Below, piece by piece: positions 51,859 to 60,238 of a DNA stretch of 64,000 bases. Made by a program: the position numbers and the translations under genes. Under the pieces are notes generated by a model that did no database searches, was not told the DNA's origin, and saw only the letters and a list, made by a program, of their open reading frames with translations. Numbering within the stretch: position 1 is the first letter of the stretch; each line of letters begins with the position of its first letter. Source of the DNA: Allorhizobium paknamense (GTDB taxonomy: Bacteria > Pseudomonadota > Alphaproteobacteria > Rhizobiales > Rhizobiaceae); NCBI RefSeq assembly GCF_030815125.1, contig NZ_JAUSWH010000005.1, positions 296,467 through 360,466 on the forward strand. The letters run 5' to 3'.

Positions 51859-52662
51859 ATGAGTGTGATCGAGAGACAAAGGGGCGTGGCGCTGTGGCGG
51901 CAGATCGCCGACAGAATTCGGAGCGCCATTGCCGAGGGCGCCTATGATGGCGAAGGAAAACTGCCGCCCGAGCTGGTGCTGGCGGAGGGGTTCGGCGTCA
52001 ACCGCCATACCGTTCGCGCCGCCATCGCCGCCTTGCAGCAAGAGGGTATCGTCCAGGCGGTACAAGGTCGGGGAACGCTGGTCAGGCGGCGGGATAAATA
52101 TGATTTTCCGATCAGTCGCCGTACCCGTTTCACCGAAGGTCTTGGCGATCAGGTTCGCGATATCGAAGGGCTGTTGCTGAACGCAGCAACGGAAAGCGCC
52201 AATGCCGAATGCGCAAAATGGCTGGACGTACCGGTTGGCACGCCGTTGAAGCGACTGGAAGTGCTGCGCCGCGCCGATGGCCGGGCGCTGTCGCGCTCGA
52301 CGCTGTGGTTTCCGCTAGAGCATCGGACCGAAAAGTGGGAGCCGGGTTTCGGAAAAATCCGTCGCGAGAATAATGAACCAGAGCGGTTTTCGGCCATAGA
52401 CGATGCTTTCCGGCAGACGGGCTCGATCACGGCGGCGCTGGCGCGGTGCGGCGTGCCCGATTACCTGCGCCAGTGCACGGAAATCTCCGCAGTGCATGCC
52501 GAGCCGCAGGATGTTGCCGATCTCGGACTGACGCCGGGTGCGATTGTGCTGGTAGCAAAGGCCTTGAACACCGATCTGCAATCGGTGCCGATCCAGTTCG
52601 CTGTCACCCGTTTTCCGGCAGACCGGGTGCAGTTCACCATTCGCAGCGATGGTCTCTCGTAG
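51859..52662 (+). CDS. phnF: PhnF: GntR-family regulator of phosphonate genes, with an in-frame repeat insertion
   Basis: The 267-residue GntR/HutC-type regulator has the winged helix GVALWRQIADRIRSAIAEGA, LPPELVLAEGFGVNRHTVRA and a UTRA effector domain (FTEGLGDQVRDIEGLLLNAA, then LKRLEVLRRADGRALSRSTL). Between residues 153 and 177 it contains EHRTEKWEPGFGKIRRENN and a few more residues encoded by a RIME-like repeat. The family usually passes directly from STLWFP to an AF..TGSIT segment, so this is an insertion. The frame is intact. Whether the protein still binds ligand is unknown. The TAG stop lies at the start of another repeat. Confidence 0.9.
   Translation: MSVIERQRGVALWRQIADRIRSAIAEGAYDGEGKLPPELVLAEGFGVNRHTVRAAIAALQQEGIVQAVQGRGTLVRRRDKYDFPISRRTRFTEGLGDQVRDIEGLLLNAATESANAECAKWLDVPVGTPLKRLEVLRRADGRALSRSTLWFPLEHRTEKWEPGFGKIRRENNEPERFSAIDDAFRQTGSITAALARCGVPDYLRQCTEISAVHAEPQDVADLGLTPGAIVLVAKALNTDLQSVPIQFAVTRFPADRVQFTIRSDGLS
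52316..52383 (+). repeat. RIME-like repeat inserted in frame inside phnF
   Basis: TAGAGCATCGGACCGAAAAG followed by TGGGAGCCGGGTTTCGGAAA matches the 5' part of the repeat at 19615-19717 read on the minus strand. It begins in CTAGAG, read here as Leu-Glu because of the frame, and adds about 23 codons without a stop. Confidence 0.85.
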
Positions 52663-52722
52663 AGCGTTTCCAGGAGAAGTGGAATCCGGTTGTCCGTACG
52701 CAAATGCGTCAAACGCCAAGGC
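52660..52722 (+). repeat. RIME-like repeat at the 3' end of phnF
   Basis: TAGAGCGTTTCCAGGAGAAG, GGAATCCGG and CAAATGCGTCAAACGCC form a diverged copy. Its TAG is the phnF stop codon. It ends four bases before the stop of the convergent histidine kinase gene. Confidence 0.82.
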
Positions 52723-52725
52723 GTA

Positions 52726-54177
52726 TCACGCGGGCTCCGCCGCGATCTGGGCGGTAACCCGACATGTCACCCCGGAGGCTGGATAATCGAGGCGAACTTC
52801 GCCCTTCAATTCCGCGGAAAGCACGTTTTCGATCAGCCGGGAGCCGAAGCCCCGGCTGGCTGGGGGCAGGACTTCGGGACCATCCTGCTCGATCCATGCA
52901 AGATCGAGCAATGGCGTCTCAGCCTGCGTCACCGTCCAGGAAATGGTGATCTGGCCGGTAGCGTTGGAGAGTGCGCCATATTTGGCGGCATTGGTGGCAA
53001 GCTCGTGCAGCGCTAGCGTCATGGCCACTACTGCCTTGGGCGGAAGGTTCAGCTTCGGGCCTGAGATATTGAACCGATCCGACGGATAGGGCGCCAGCAC
53101 ATCGGTGACGATGTCGCTTAAATCGGCCTGCTCCCAATTGGCCCGCGTCAGCAGATCATGGGCTGTGGCAAGCGAGCGCAGCCGCGCTTCAAAGGCTTGA
53201 GAAAGATCGCGCCCGGTGGGCGAGCGGCCAAGGGTCTGCCGGGCGATGGCCGTGACGGTGGCCAGCAGGTTCTTGACGCGGTGGTTCAGTTCGCGGGTCA
53301 GGACGGCCTGCATGCGCTCGGCTTCCTTGCGGTCGGTGATGTCCCGGGCAATCTTTGCCGCGCCGATCAACTCTCCCAGCGAATCATAGATGGGGGAGAC
53401 CGTCAGCGACACATCCACAAGGCTGCCATCCTTGCGGCGGCGCACCGTTTCCCGGGGTGGAATGCGCTCTCCGGCACGGATGCGCGCCATGAAACTGCGT
53501 TCTTCCTCGCTTTCATCCTCGGGAAACAGCAGGGTAATCGGCATGCCCAGCGCTTCCTCGCGCCGATAGCCTAACAGGCTTTCTGCCCCCGCATTCCAGC
53601 TTGTCACCTTAAGATCGAGATCGGTGCCGATGATCGCATCCTCGGAAGAGGCGATGATGGCTGCCAGCCGCCGCTCGACATCGTGGGCGCGTTTCAGTTC
53701 CGTGGTTTCCCTGACGATGCAGAAGACGCCGAGCACCGCCCCTCTTTCATTGCGCACCGGAGAATAGGAAATGTCGAAATAGACGGTCTCCGGATAGCCG
53801 TACCGCTCGATATAGAAAGGCCTGTCCTTGGCATGGACGGTCTCGCCCTGTTCCAGAACACGGCTGAGAAGCGGCTCGAGATCGTCCCAGAGTTCCGTCC
53901 AGTTTTCCACTGCCGGACGGCCCAGCGCGCCCGGATGTTTGTCGCCGATGGTCGGGGCATAGGCGTCGTTGTAGAGCGCGACGAATTGCGGCCCCCAGAA
54001 CATCACGATCTGCACTTCGGCAGGGAGCATGATGTTGACGGCCTGTTTCAGCTCTTGGCTCCAGCCGGTGATAGGGCCGAGCGGCGAGGTCGTCCAGTCA
54101 TATCCCCTGATCAGGTCTGCCATCTTCCCAGCATGGCGTGGAAAGGCATCCGAGGCCGTGTCGATCTCCGCTTGCAT
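52726..54177 (-). CDS. HWE-type sensor histidine kinase with two PAS domains
   Basis: The 483-residue soluble kinase has an N-terminal PAS-like domain (YDWTTSPLGPITGWSQELKQ), a second PAS (AIIASSEDAIIGTDLDLKVT, PITLLFPEDESEEE) and an HWE kinase domain. The phospho-acceptor is His299 in ELNHRVKNLLATVTAIARQT; the N-box is HELATNAAKYGALS and the WIE tripeptide follows in LAWIEQDGPE. The opening segment resembles bacteriophytochrome-associated or light/stress PAS kinases, but no chromophore cysteine is visible. ATG at 54177 is chosen; 54258 would add 27 poorly conserved residues. It is probably paired with the response regulator upstream. Confidence 0.88.
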   Translation of the reverse strand: MQAEIDTASDAFPRHAGKMADLIRGYDWTTSPLGPITGWSQELKQAVNIMLPAEVQIVMFWGPQFVALYNDAYAPTIGDKHPGALGRPAVENWTELWDDLEPLLSRVLEQGETVHAKDRPFYIERYGYPETVYFDISYSPVRNERGAVLGVFCIVRETTELKRAHDVERRLAAIIASSEDAIIGTDLDLKVTSWNAGAESLLGYRREEALGMPITLLFPEDESEEERSFMARIRAGERIPPRETVRRRKDGSLVDVSLTVSPIYDSLGELIGAAKIARDITDRKEAERMQAVLTRELNHRVKNLLATVTAIARQTLGRSPTGRDLSQAFEARLRSLATAHDLLTRANWEQADLSDIVTDVLAPYPSDRFNISGPKLNLPPKAVVAMTLALHELATNAAKYGALSNATGQITISWTVTQAETPLLDLAWIEQDGPEVLPPASRGFGSRLIENVLSAELKGEVRLDYPASGVTCRVTAQIAAEPA

Positions 54178-54282
54178 GTTGCCTTTTCGATCCACGGCCT
54201 GTCGGCTCCTCACATACCGGTTTTGACGAGAGCATGCGTCAACCGCTGCGATTTGCACTGTGTGACACTGGCAAACGACCTG

Positions 54283-54702
54283 TCAGCTTTCATGGCCATT
54301 CGCCAGTTCGCTATCGCTTTGATTCATCAGTGTCACGACAGCGGTAATCAATTGTATTGTCAGATAGGGTTTTTGCAATAATTGACTTTTGGGCACGCCC
54401 TGGGATGCCCATTCGTCCGCACTGTCGCCGGTCATGTAGACCACGGGCAGGCCGGGGCAGATCTCCCGCGCCCGCCGGCCCACATCCCAGCCGTTTGGGC
54501 CCGTACCAAGCCGGATGTCGGTGACGAGCGCGGTAAAGCGGCGTGTATCCTTATCCAGTTCGGAAAGGGCCTGCTCTCCGCTGCCAGCGGTCAACACGGA
54601 AAAGCCGTTCTCCCGAAGACTGTCTTCGGCTTCCATCTGCTGGAGCGGATCGTCTTCAACGAGAAGCACAAGGGGGGAGTGGGATGGATCTGCTTTTGTC
54701 AT
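54283..54702 (-). CDS. Single-domain response regulator
   Basis: The 139-residue CheY-like receiver has acidic residues in VEDDPLQQ, phospho-acceptor Asp62 in ALVTDIRLG, Thr in YMTGDSADE and conserved Lys in LLQKPY. There is no output domain. It lies 105 bases upstream of the HWE kinase gene on the same strand. HWE kinases commonly work with such stand-alone receivers in general stress or phosphorelay pathways. Confidence 0.9.
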   Translation of the reverse strand: MTKADPSHSPLVLLVEDDPLQQMEAEDSLRENGFSVLTAGSGEQALSELDKDTRRFTALVTDIRLGTGPNGWDVGRRAREICPGLPVVYMTGDSADEWASQGVPKSQLLQKPYLTIQLITAVVTLMNQSDSELANGHES

Positions 54703-54835
54703 TCCTGTCGTCTTCCGCCCTGATAAGCCACGGATTGGCTGAAGCGGTTGCCCATTAATACATGAGAGGGCAATTTGTTCCTGCCCATCTGTTGATTGAG
54801 CCGGTTATGAACGCACTTGCTCCGAAATCGAGGAG

Positions 54836-55753
54836 TCAGCAGACTGGATCGCGCTCGAGATGCCGCCGCTGGTCGGCCTCATCGAAGCCCAGCAACCCGC
54901 CATGACGGCTTTGGCGGACCTTGTTCATATGCGCCCGCGGGCTCAAGCCCAGCACGCGCTTGAACATTCTGGAGAAATAATAGGGGTCGCCATAGCCTAC
55001 TTCCGCTGCTGCTGCGCTCACGGAAAGTCCCGCCTCCAGAAAATGCATGGCCCGCTCCATCCGCTTGAATTCCTGATATTTGCGGGGTGTGCGGCCGATG
55101 CGTTTTTGAAACTCCCGCAGAAAGTAATCGGGATGATAGCGGGCTGCGTCCACTGCCTTGGTGGCGATCTCCGGATCGAGCGGCGCAGCAGAAATCATGG
55201 CGGCTGCCTTCATCACCGCCAGATCGATCATATCGCTGCCCTGATGCTGATAGGTGGCGTGATCGCGCCAGGAGACAAAGGCATCCTCGATAAAGGCGAT
55301 CAGCAGCACCATGAACAGATGATGCTGGCCGAGCGTGACAGAGGAGGGCGGTGCGCTCTGCCGGTAATGCTGCGCCAGCGGTCCGAGCATGGCCCAGCGG
55401 CTGAGATGGACCTTCTGCCTCAGTTCCATCTGCGCAATCAGGTCATGGCGGCCATAAATGTCGAGGGTAAAATGCTGCGCCACGCCGCGATAGATGGTGC
55501 TGCCCTCGTTCCAGCCGATGAAGCGCTGGTCACGGCGAAGCAGCATGGCGTCTCCCGGCTCCATGACGAGCGGCTGACCGTCGATCAGATAGTGCCCGCG
55601 CCCCTCCAGGCAGATCACCAGATCCTCGACAGGATTGGACTTGTCGATGCGCCAGGTTTGCGAATGCTCCATGCGGATGGCCGCGCGCGTCAGCGTCAGC
55701 GAAAGCGCCGCCGGGGGAATGGTGGAGAGAATCCCACCTTCGATTTCGTCCAT
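54836..55753 (-). CDS. AraC-family regulator of the pectin-oligosaccharide cluster
   Basis: The 305-residue protein has an N-terminal cupin-type ligand domain (DLVICLEGRGHYLIDGQPLV, MEPGDAMLLRRDQRFIGW) and a C-terminal double helix-turn-helix (FLREFQKRIGRTPRKYQEFK; GLSVSAAAAEVGYGDPYYFS RMFKR). It is divergent from the permease gene at 55976, so it likely activates the importer and hydrolase genes in response to an oligogalacturonide-type sugar. ATG at 55753 has GAGG six bases upstream. A much longer open frame to 57022 is only an overlap across the divergent permease. Confidence 0.9.
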   Translation of the reverse strand: MDEIEGGILSTIPPAALSLTLTRAAIRMEHSQTWRIDKSNPVEDLVICLEGRGHYLIDGQPLVMEPGDAMLLRRDQRFIGWNEGSTIYRGVAQHFTLDIYGRHDLIAQMELRQKVHLSRWAMLGPLAQHYRQSAPPSSVTLGQHHLFMVLLIAFIEDAFVSWRDHATYQHQGSDMIDLAVMKAAAMISAAPLDPEIATKAVDAARYHPDYFLREFQKRIGRTPRKYQEFKRMERAMHFLEAGLSVSAAAAEVGYGDPYYFSRMFKRVLGLSPRAHMNKVRQSRHGGLLGFDEADQRRHLERDPVC

Positions 55754-55975
55754 CTTTTTCCTCGCCTTTGTGAATTCTATCCTGCCGGAAAATCGGGTTT
55801 TAGTCGAGGGACAGTAGGATTGAACCCAGAAAGCGGGTTCGATTCCACCTTGGGAGGAGACCGGGACCAGGCATGTGAGCAAACGCTCTTCATGTCTATG
55901 CCCGGCCAGGGAGAGCAACTTGCACGAAATCGAATTGCAGGCAGCGGAGTTTTTCCGCCGTCCGGGAGGGCGCGC

Positions 55976-56947
55976 GTGAAAATGGATGCGAAGACCGGCC
56001 TTGCCCTGCCGCAGGGGCAGCAAAGACAGGCACGGGGCGTGCGAGCGGCACGCGGCCTGAAGCCTGCCACGGCGCAGAAGCTGATGGGGGTTGCCTATCT
56101 CAGCCCCTATATCGTCGGGCTGCTGGTGTTTACGGCCATTCCCTTTCTGGGGTCGCTCTATCTGAGCTTCACCAGCTATGACCTGATGAACAGCCCGCGC
56201 TGGAGCGGGCTTGCCAATTACGAGCGGCTGTTTCTGCGTGATCGCACCTTCATCAAATCCTTGAACGTGACGCTCCTTTACGTCTTCGTCACGGTGCCGT
56301 TGAAGCTGGCCTTCGCGCTCTTCATTGCCGCGATCCTGAACTACAAGCTGAAATTCATCGGCTTTTTCCGCACGGCCTTTTACGTGCCGTCCATTCTTGG
56401 CGGCTCCATCGCCATTGCGGTGTTGTGGCGCTACATCTTCGCCACCGAAGGTCTCGCCAATATGGTGCTGACAGGCCTTGGCCTGTCGCCGGTGGACTGG
56501 TTCGGCGATCCGACCAATGCGCTGTTCACCATCACGCTTCTGCGCTGCTGGCAGTTCGGGTCGGCCATGGTGATCTTTCTCGCCGCGCTGCAATCCATCG
56601 ACAAGTCGCTTTACGAGGCTGCTGCCATCGATGGTGCGGGCAAGGTGCGCACCTTCTTTTATATCACGCTGCCGCTTTTGACGCCGGTGATCTTCTTCAA
56701 CCTGATCATGCAGATGGTTCAGGCCTTCCAGGAGTTCAACGGGCCTTACATCATCACCCAGGGGGGGCCGCTGAAGGCCACCTATCTCCTGCCGATCTAC
56801 ATTTATGACGAGGCCTTCAAGAAGTTCAACATGGGCTATGCCTCGGCCATTGCCTGGGTGCTCTTCACCATCATCACCGTGCTGACCCTGATTGCCTTCT
56901 GGTCGTCGAAGAAATGGGTCTATTACGCCGGCGACAAGCGGAGCTGA
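55976..56947 (+). CDS. Sugar ABC transporter permease (MalF/TogM type)
   Basis: The 323-residue permease has the first helix LMGVAYLSPYIVGLLVFTAI near residue 40 and the EAA loop SLYEAAAIDGAGKVRTFFYI near 215. GTG at 55976 follows GGGAGG by six bases; ATG at 55982 is an alternative. It is the first gene of an importer operon followed by pectin-degrading enzymes, so the substrate is probably galacturonide-containing oligosaccharide. Confidence 0.9.
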   Translation: MKMDAKTGLALPQGQQRQARGVRAARGLKPATAQKLMGVAYLSPYIVGLLVFTAIPFLGSLYLSFTSYDLMNSPRWSGLANYERLFLRDRTFIKSLNVTLLYVFVTVPLKLAFALFIAAILNYKLKFIGFFRTAFYVPSILGGSIAIAVLWRYIFATEGLANMVLTGLGLSPVDWFGDPTNALFTITLLRCWQFGSAMVIFLAALQSIDKSLYEAAAIDGAGKVRTFFYITLPLLTPVIFFNLIMQMVQAFQEFNGPYIITQGGPLKATYLLPIYIYDEAFKKFNMGYASAIAWVLFTIITVLTLIAFWSSKKWVYYAGDKRS

Positions 56948-56951
56948 CGCC

Positions 56952-57836
56952 ATGACGGATCTTGCCGCCTTCAACCAGGCTGAGACACGCCGCCGCGCCC
57001 GGCTCGGATTGGTCTCCGCCACTTTTCGCTATGCGCTGCTGTTCTGTGTCGGCCTTGTCATGCTCTACCCGCTGATCTGGCTGATCGGCGCGAGCTTCAA
57101 GACCAATTCCGAGATTTTCGCAGGCGCCGGTTTCTGGCCGGAAAAGCCGACGCTGGATGGTTATATCCGCGGCTGGCAGACCTCGACACCCTATACATTC
57201 GGGCGGTTTTTCTGGAATTCCTTCCTGATCATCCTGCCCAAGGTGATCGGCACGGCCATTTCCTGCACGCTGGCGGCTTACGCCTTCGTGCGGTTTGATT
57301 TCCCCTTCAAGAAAATCCTGTTCGGCTCGGTCATCGCCATCCTGCTTCTGCCGAATGTCGTCACCCGCATCCCGCAATATATCCTGTTCCGCGATCTCGG
57401 CTGGCTGGACACGTTTTTGCCGCTCTGGGTGCCCTCGGCGCTGGCGGGTGACGCCTTTTTCGTCTTCATGCTGGTGCAGTTTTTGCGCTCATTGCCTGCC
57501 GACATGGAGGAGGCCGCCCGCGTGGACGGGGCCAACAGCCTGCAAACGCTGATCTATATCGTCGTGCCCATGCTGGCGCCCGCGCTGATCTCGGTCTGCC
57601 TCTTCCAGTTCATGTGGACGATGAATGATTTCCTCGGACCGCTCATCTACCTCTCCTCGGTCGAGAAATACCCGGTCAGCCTTGCGCTCAAACTGTCCAT
57701 CGACACCACGGAAGCCTTCGAGTGGAACCGCATCCTGGCCATGTCGGTGCTGACCATCACGCCGGCGCTGGCGGTGTTCTTTGCCGCGCAACGCTATTTC
57801 ATCGAAGGCATTTCCTCCGGGGGCATCAAGGGCTGA
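56952..57836 (+). CDS. Sugar ABC transporter permease (MalG/TogN type)
   Basis: The 294-residue permease has the first helix YALLFCVGLVMLYPLIWLIG and the EAA loop DMEEAARVDGANSLQTLIYI near residue 195. It ends RYFIEGISSGGIKG, as in MalG-type proteins. The ATG lies 4 bases after the previous stop. It pairs with the gene at 55976. Confidence 0.91.
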   Translation: MTDLAAFNQAETRRRARLGLVSATFRYALLFCVGLVMLYPLIWLIGASFKTNSEIFAGAGFWPEKPTLDGYIRGWQTSTPYTFGRFFWNSFLIILPKVIGTAISCTLAAYAFVRFDFPFKKILFGSVIAILLLPNVVTRIPQYILFRDLGWLDTFLPLWVPSALAGDAFFVFMLVQFLRSLPADMEEAARVDGANSLQTLIYIVVPMLAPALISVCLFQFMWTMNDFLGPLIYLSSVEKYPVSLALKLSIDTTEAFEWNRILAMSVLTITPALAVFFAAQRYFIEGISSGGIKG

Positions 57837-57838
57837 TC

Positions 57839-58933
57839 ATGGCACGCGTCGAACTGAAAAATCTCGAAAAAGTCTATGGCGGCGCCTTCAAGGCGGTGCA
57901 TGGCATCAATCTCGATATCGAAGACGGCGAGTTCATGGTGTTTGTCGGCCCGTCCGGCTGCGCCAAATCCACGACGCTGCGCATGGTGGCGGGGCTGGAG
58001 GAGATCACCGGCGGTGAAATCCTCATCGATGGCGAGCGCGTCAACGACCTGCCGCCCGGCAAGCGTTCCATCGCCATGGTCTTCCAGAATTATGCGCTTT
58101 ATCCGCATATGAAGGTGCGCGGCAATCTGGCTTTCGGGCTGAAGATTGCCGGAACGCCGAAGGCTGAGATCGAGGCCGCCATTGCCCAGGTGGCGCGGAT
58201 GCTGGAAATCGAGCCGCTCCTGGACCGGCTGCCCAAGCAGCTTTCCGGAGGGCAGGCACAGCGCGTGGCGCTGGGCCGGGCGCTGATCAAGAAACCGGGT
58301 GTGTTTCTGTTCGATGAACCGCTCTCCAACCTCGATGCGCAGTTGCGGGCCTCGATGCGGGTGCGCATCACCGATCTGCACCGGCAATTGAAGGCTGAGG
58401 GCCTGTCCTCCACCGTCATCTACGTCACGCACGACCAGACGGAAGCCATGACCATGGGCGACAGGATCTGCGTGATGCAGGCCGGCCGGATCATGCAGGT
58501 GGCGACGCCGAAGGCGCTTTACAACAACCCTGCCAATCTCTTCGTCGCCGGTTTCATCGGCAGTCCCGAGATGAACCTGATCGATGTCGGGCTTGAGGGA
58601 AGCGAGATCGTCATCGGCAGCCAGCGGCTGGCGCTGACGCCGGAGCTTGGCAGCCGGCTCGCCGCCCGTCCGCAGCAATCGGTTCTCGGCCTGCGTCCGC
58701 AGCATATGGCGCTGGCCCCGGAGGGGCAGGGCATCAGCGCGCGGCTGAAGCATGCGGAATTCATGGGGCATGAGGTCTATCTCCATGCCGATTTCGAAGG
58801 CCGCACTCTGGTCGGCGTGGTGAGCGCGCAGGATTTCGAGACGCTGGGCCGTACGGAGCGCATCCATCTGAGGCCGGATGCCACGAAACTCCACATTTTC
58901 GACAGGGCCGATGGCCGCAATCTGACGCTGTGA
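57839..58933 (+). CDS. Sugar ABC transporter ATPase (MalK/UgpC type) with a variant Walker A
   Basis: The 364-residue ATPase has Q-loop MVFQNYALYPHMKV, signature LSGGQAQRVALGRALI, Walker [15 protein letters not shown]-loop YVTHDQTEAMTMGD and a C-terminal TOBE region. The Walker A reads GPSGCAKSTTLRM, with Ala at the usual second-to-last Gly; the lysine and serine are kept, so activity is likely. ATG at 57839 overlaps the previous stop region (TGATCATGG). It energises the pectin-oligosaccharide importer. Confidence 0.9.
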   Translation: MARVELKNLEKVYGGAFKAVHGINLDIEDGEFMVFVGPSGCAKSTTLRMVAGLEEITGGEILIDGERVNDLPPGKRSIAMVFQNYALYPHMKVRGNLAFGLKIAGTPKAEIEAAIAQVARMLEIEPLLDRLPKQLSGGQAQRVALGRALIKKPGVFLFDEPLSNLDAQLRASMRVRITDLHRQLKAEGLSSTVIYVTHDQTEAMTMGDRICVMQAGRIMQVATPKALYNNPANLFVAGFIGSPEMNLIDVGLEGSEIVIGSQRLALTPELGSRLAARPQQSVLGLRPQHMALAPEGQGISARLKHAEFMGHEVYLHADFEGRTLVGVVSAQDFETLGRTERIHLRPDATKLHIFDRADGRNLTL

Positions 58934-58958
58934 AATGCGCATTCCTGGGAGGGAAGAC

Positions 58959-60227
58959 ATGACATTGACGAAAAAGACGATGCATTTTCTGGCCGCCACG
59001 GCCTGTGGCGTCATGCTGCTTTCGGCATCGGCCCCGGCGGCGGAACTGCGCATGTCCTGGTGGGGCGGCGAAAGCCGCCATGTGGCCACCCAGAAAGCCA
59101 TTGCCGCCTGCGGCCAGAAATACGGCCACACCGTCAAGGGAGAATATACCGGCTTTGACGGCTATCTCGAAAAGCTCAGCACCCAGATGGCGGGGCGCAC
59201 GGAAGCCGACATCATTCAGGTGAACTGGCCCTGGCTGCCGCTGTTTTCGAAAAATGGCGAAGGCTTTGCCGATCTTTCCAAGCTGAAGGGCCTGGACCTC
59301 TCCAACTGGACCAAGGCAGATCTCGATTCCGGTTCTATGAACGGCGTTTTGCAGGGGCTTTCGGTCTCCACCACGGGGCGGGTGTTTTTCTTCAACACCA
59401 CGACCTTCGAGAAGGCCGGTGTGCCGGTGCCTGAGGATTGGGACGCATTCTTTGCCGCCACCAAAACCATCAAGGAGAAGCTCGGCAAGGATCATTACAC
59501 CTTCAACGCGGTGAAGGAGACCGCGCAGCTTCTCGTCACGCTGGCCGTGGTGCAGAAAACCGGCAAGGATCTGGTCGATCCCAAGACCCATCGCGTGGCC
59601 TGGACGCCTGCCGAACTGGCAGACGGCATTTCCTTCCTGGGCAAGCTGGTGGAAACCGGCGCGATCCGCTCGCAAAAGGAAGAGGCGTCGGATGGCAATG
59701 TCAATCTTTACGAAAAGCCCGCCTGGGCGGAAGGGCGCATTGCCGGATCCTATGAATGGGATTCCACCTATTCGAAATATGCCGATCCTTTGAAGCAGGG
59801 GCAGGTGCTGAAGCCCGTGCCGATGCTGAAGCTCTCCGGAGCGGTCACGGATGGCGTTTATCGCAAGCCCTCCATGGTGTTCTCCATCTCGCGCAACTCC
59901 AAAAATCCGGAGGCTGCCGCCCAGATCGTCAACTGCCTGCTGAACGAGCCGGAGGGCATCGATGCGCTGGGCACCACGCGCGGCCTGCCGGCCTCCAAAG
60001 CGGCGATCGCAAGGCTGGGTGACAAGGGCGAGCCGGAAGTGCGTGCCGCCAATGCCATTGTCATGGCCGCCAGCGGCCCGGTCGTTTCGCCCTTCAACGA
60101 GCATCCGCAGATCCGCTCGGCCTTCATCGATACGCTGGAGGAATATGCCTATGGCCAATTGAAGGCGGATGAGGCTGCCGAACAGATCATCGACAGCATC
60201 AATGACGTGCTGGCCCAATTCGATTGA
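58959..60227 (+). CDS. Sugar ABC transporter substrate-binding protein (TogB-like, family 1)
   Basis: The 422-residue protein has the signal peptide [20 protein letters not shown] with cleavage near APAAE, then [20 protein letters not shown]. That start, together with [20 protein letters not shown] and [15 protein letters not shown], resembles oligogalacturonide-binding proteins. ATG at 58959 follows GGGAGGGAAG. It lies immediately before a GH28 and a GH105 gene, supporting a pectin-derived ligand. The ligand is inferred. Confidence 0.89.
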   Translation: MTLTKKTMHFLAATACGVMLLSASAPAAELRMSWWGGESRHVATQKAIAACGQKYGHTVKGEYTGFDGYLEKLSTQMAGRTEADIIQVNWPWLPLFSKNGEGFADLSKLKGLDLSNWTKADLDSGSMNGVLQGLSVSTTGRVFFFNTTTFEKAGVPVPEDWDAFFAATKTIKEKLGKDHYTFNAVKETAQLLVTLAVVQKTGKDLVDPKTHRVAWTPAELADGISFLGKLVETGAIRSQKEEASDGNVNLYEKPAWAEGRIAGSYEWDSTYSKYADPLKQGQVLKPVPMLKLSGAVTDGVYRKPSMVFSISRNSKNPEAAAQIVNCLLNEPEGIDALGTTRGLPASKAAIARLGDKGEPEVRAANAIVMAASGPVVSPFNEHPQIRSAFIDTLEEYAYGQLKADEAAEQIIDSINDVLAQFD

Positions 60228-60238
60228 CGTGGAAGACC

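Noticed and set aside
55754..57022. Very long minus-strand open frame extending the AraC gene
   Set aside because: It is antisense to a clear ABC permease and the start of the next one; the AraC protein has a normal start with a ribosome site at 55753.
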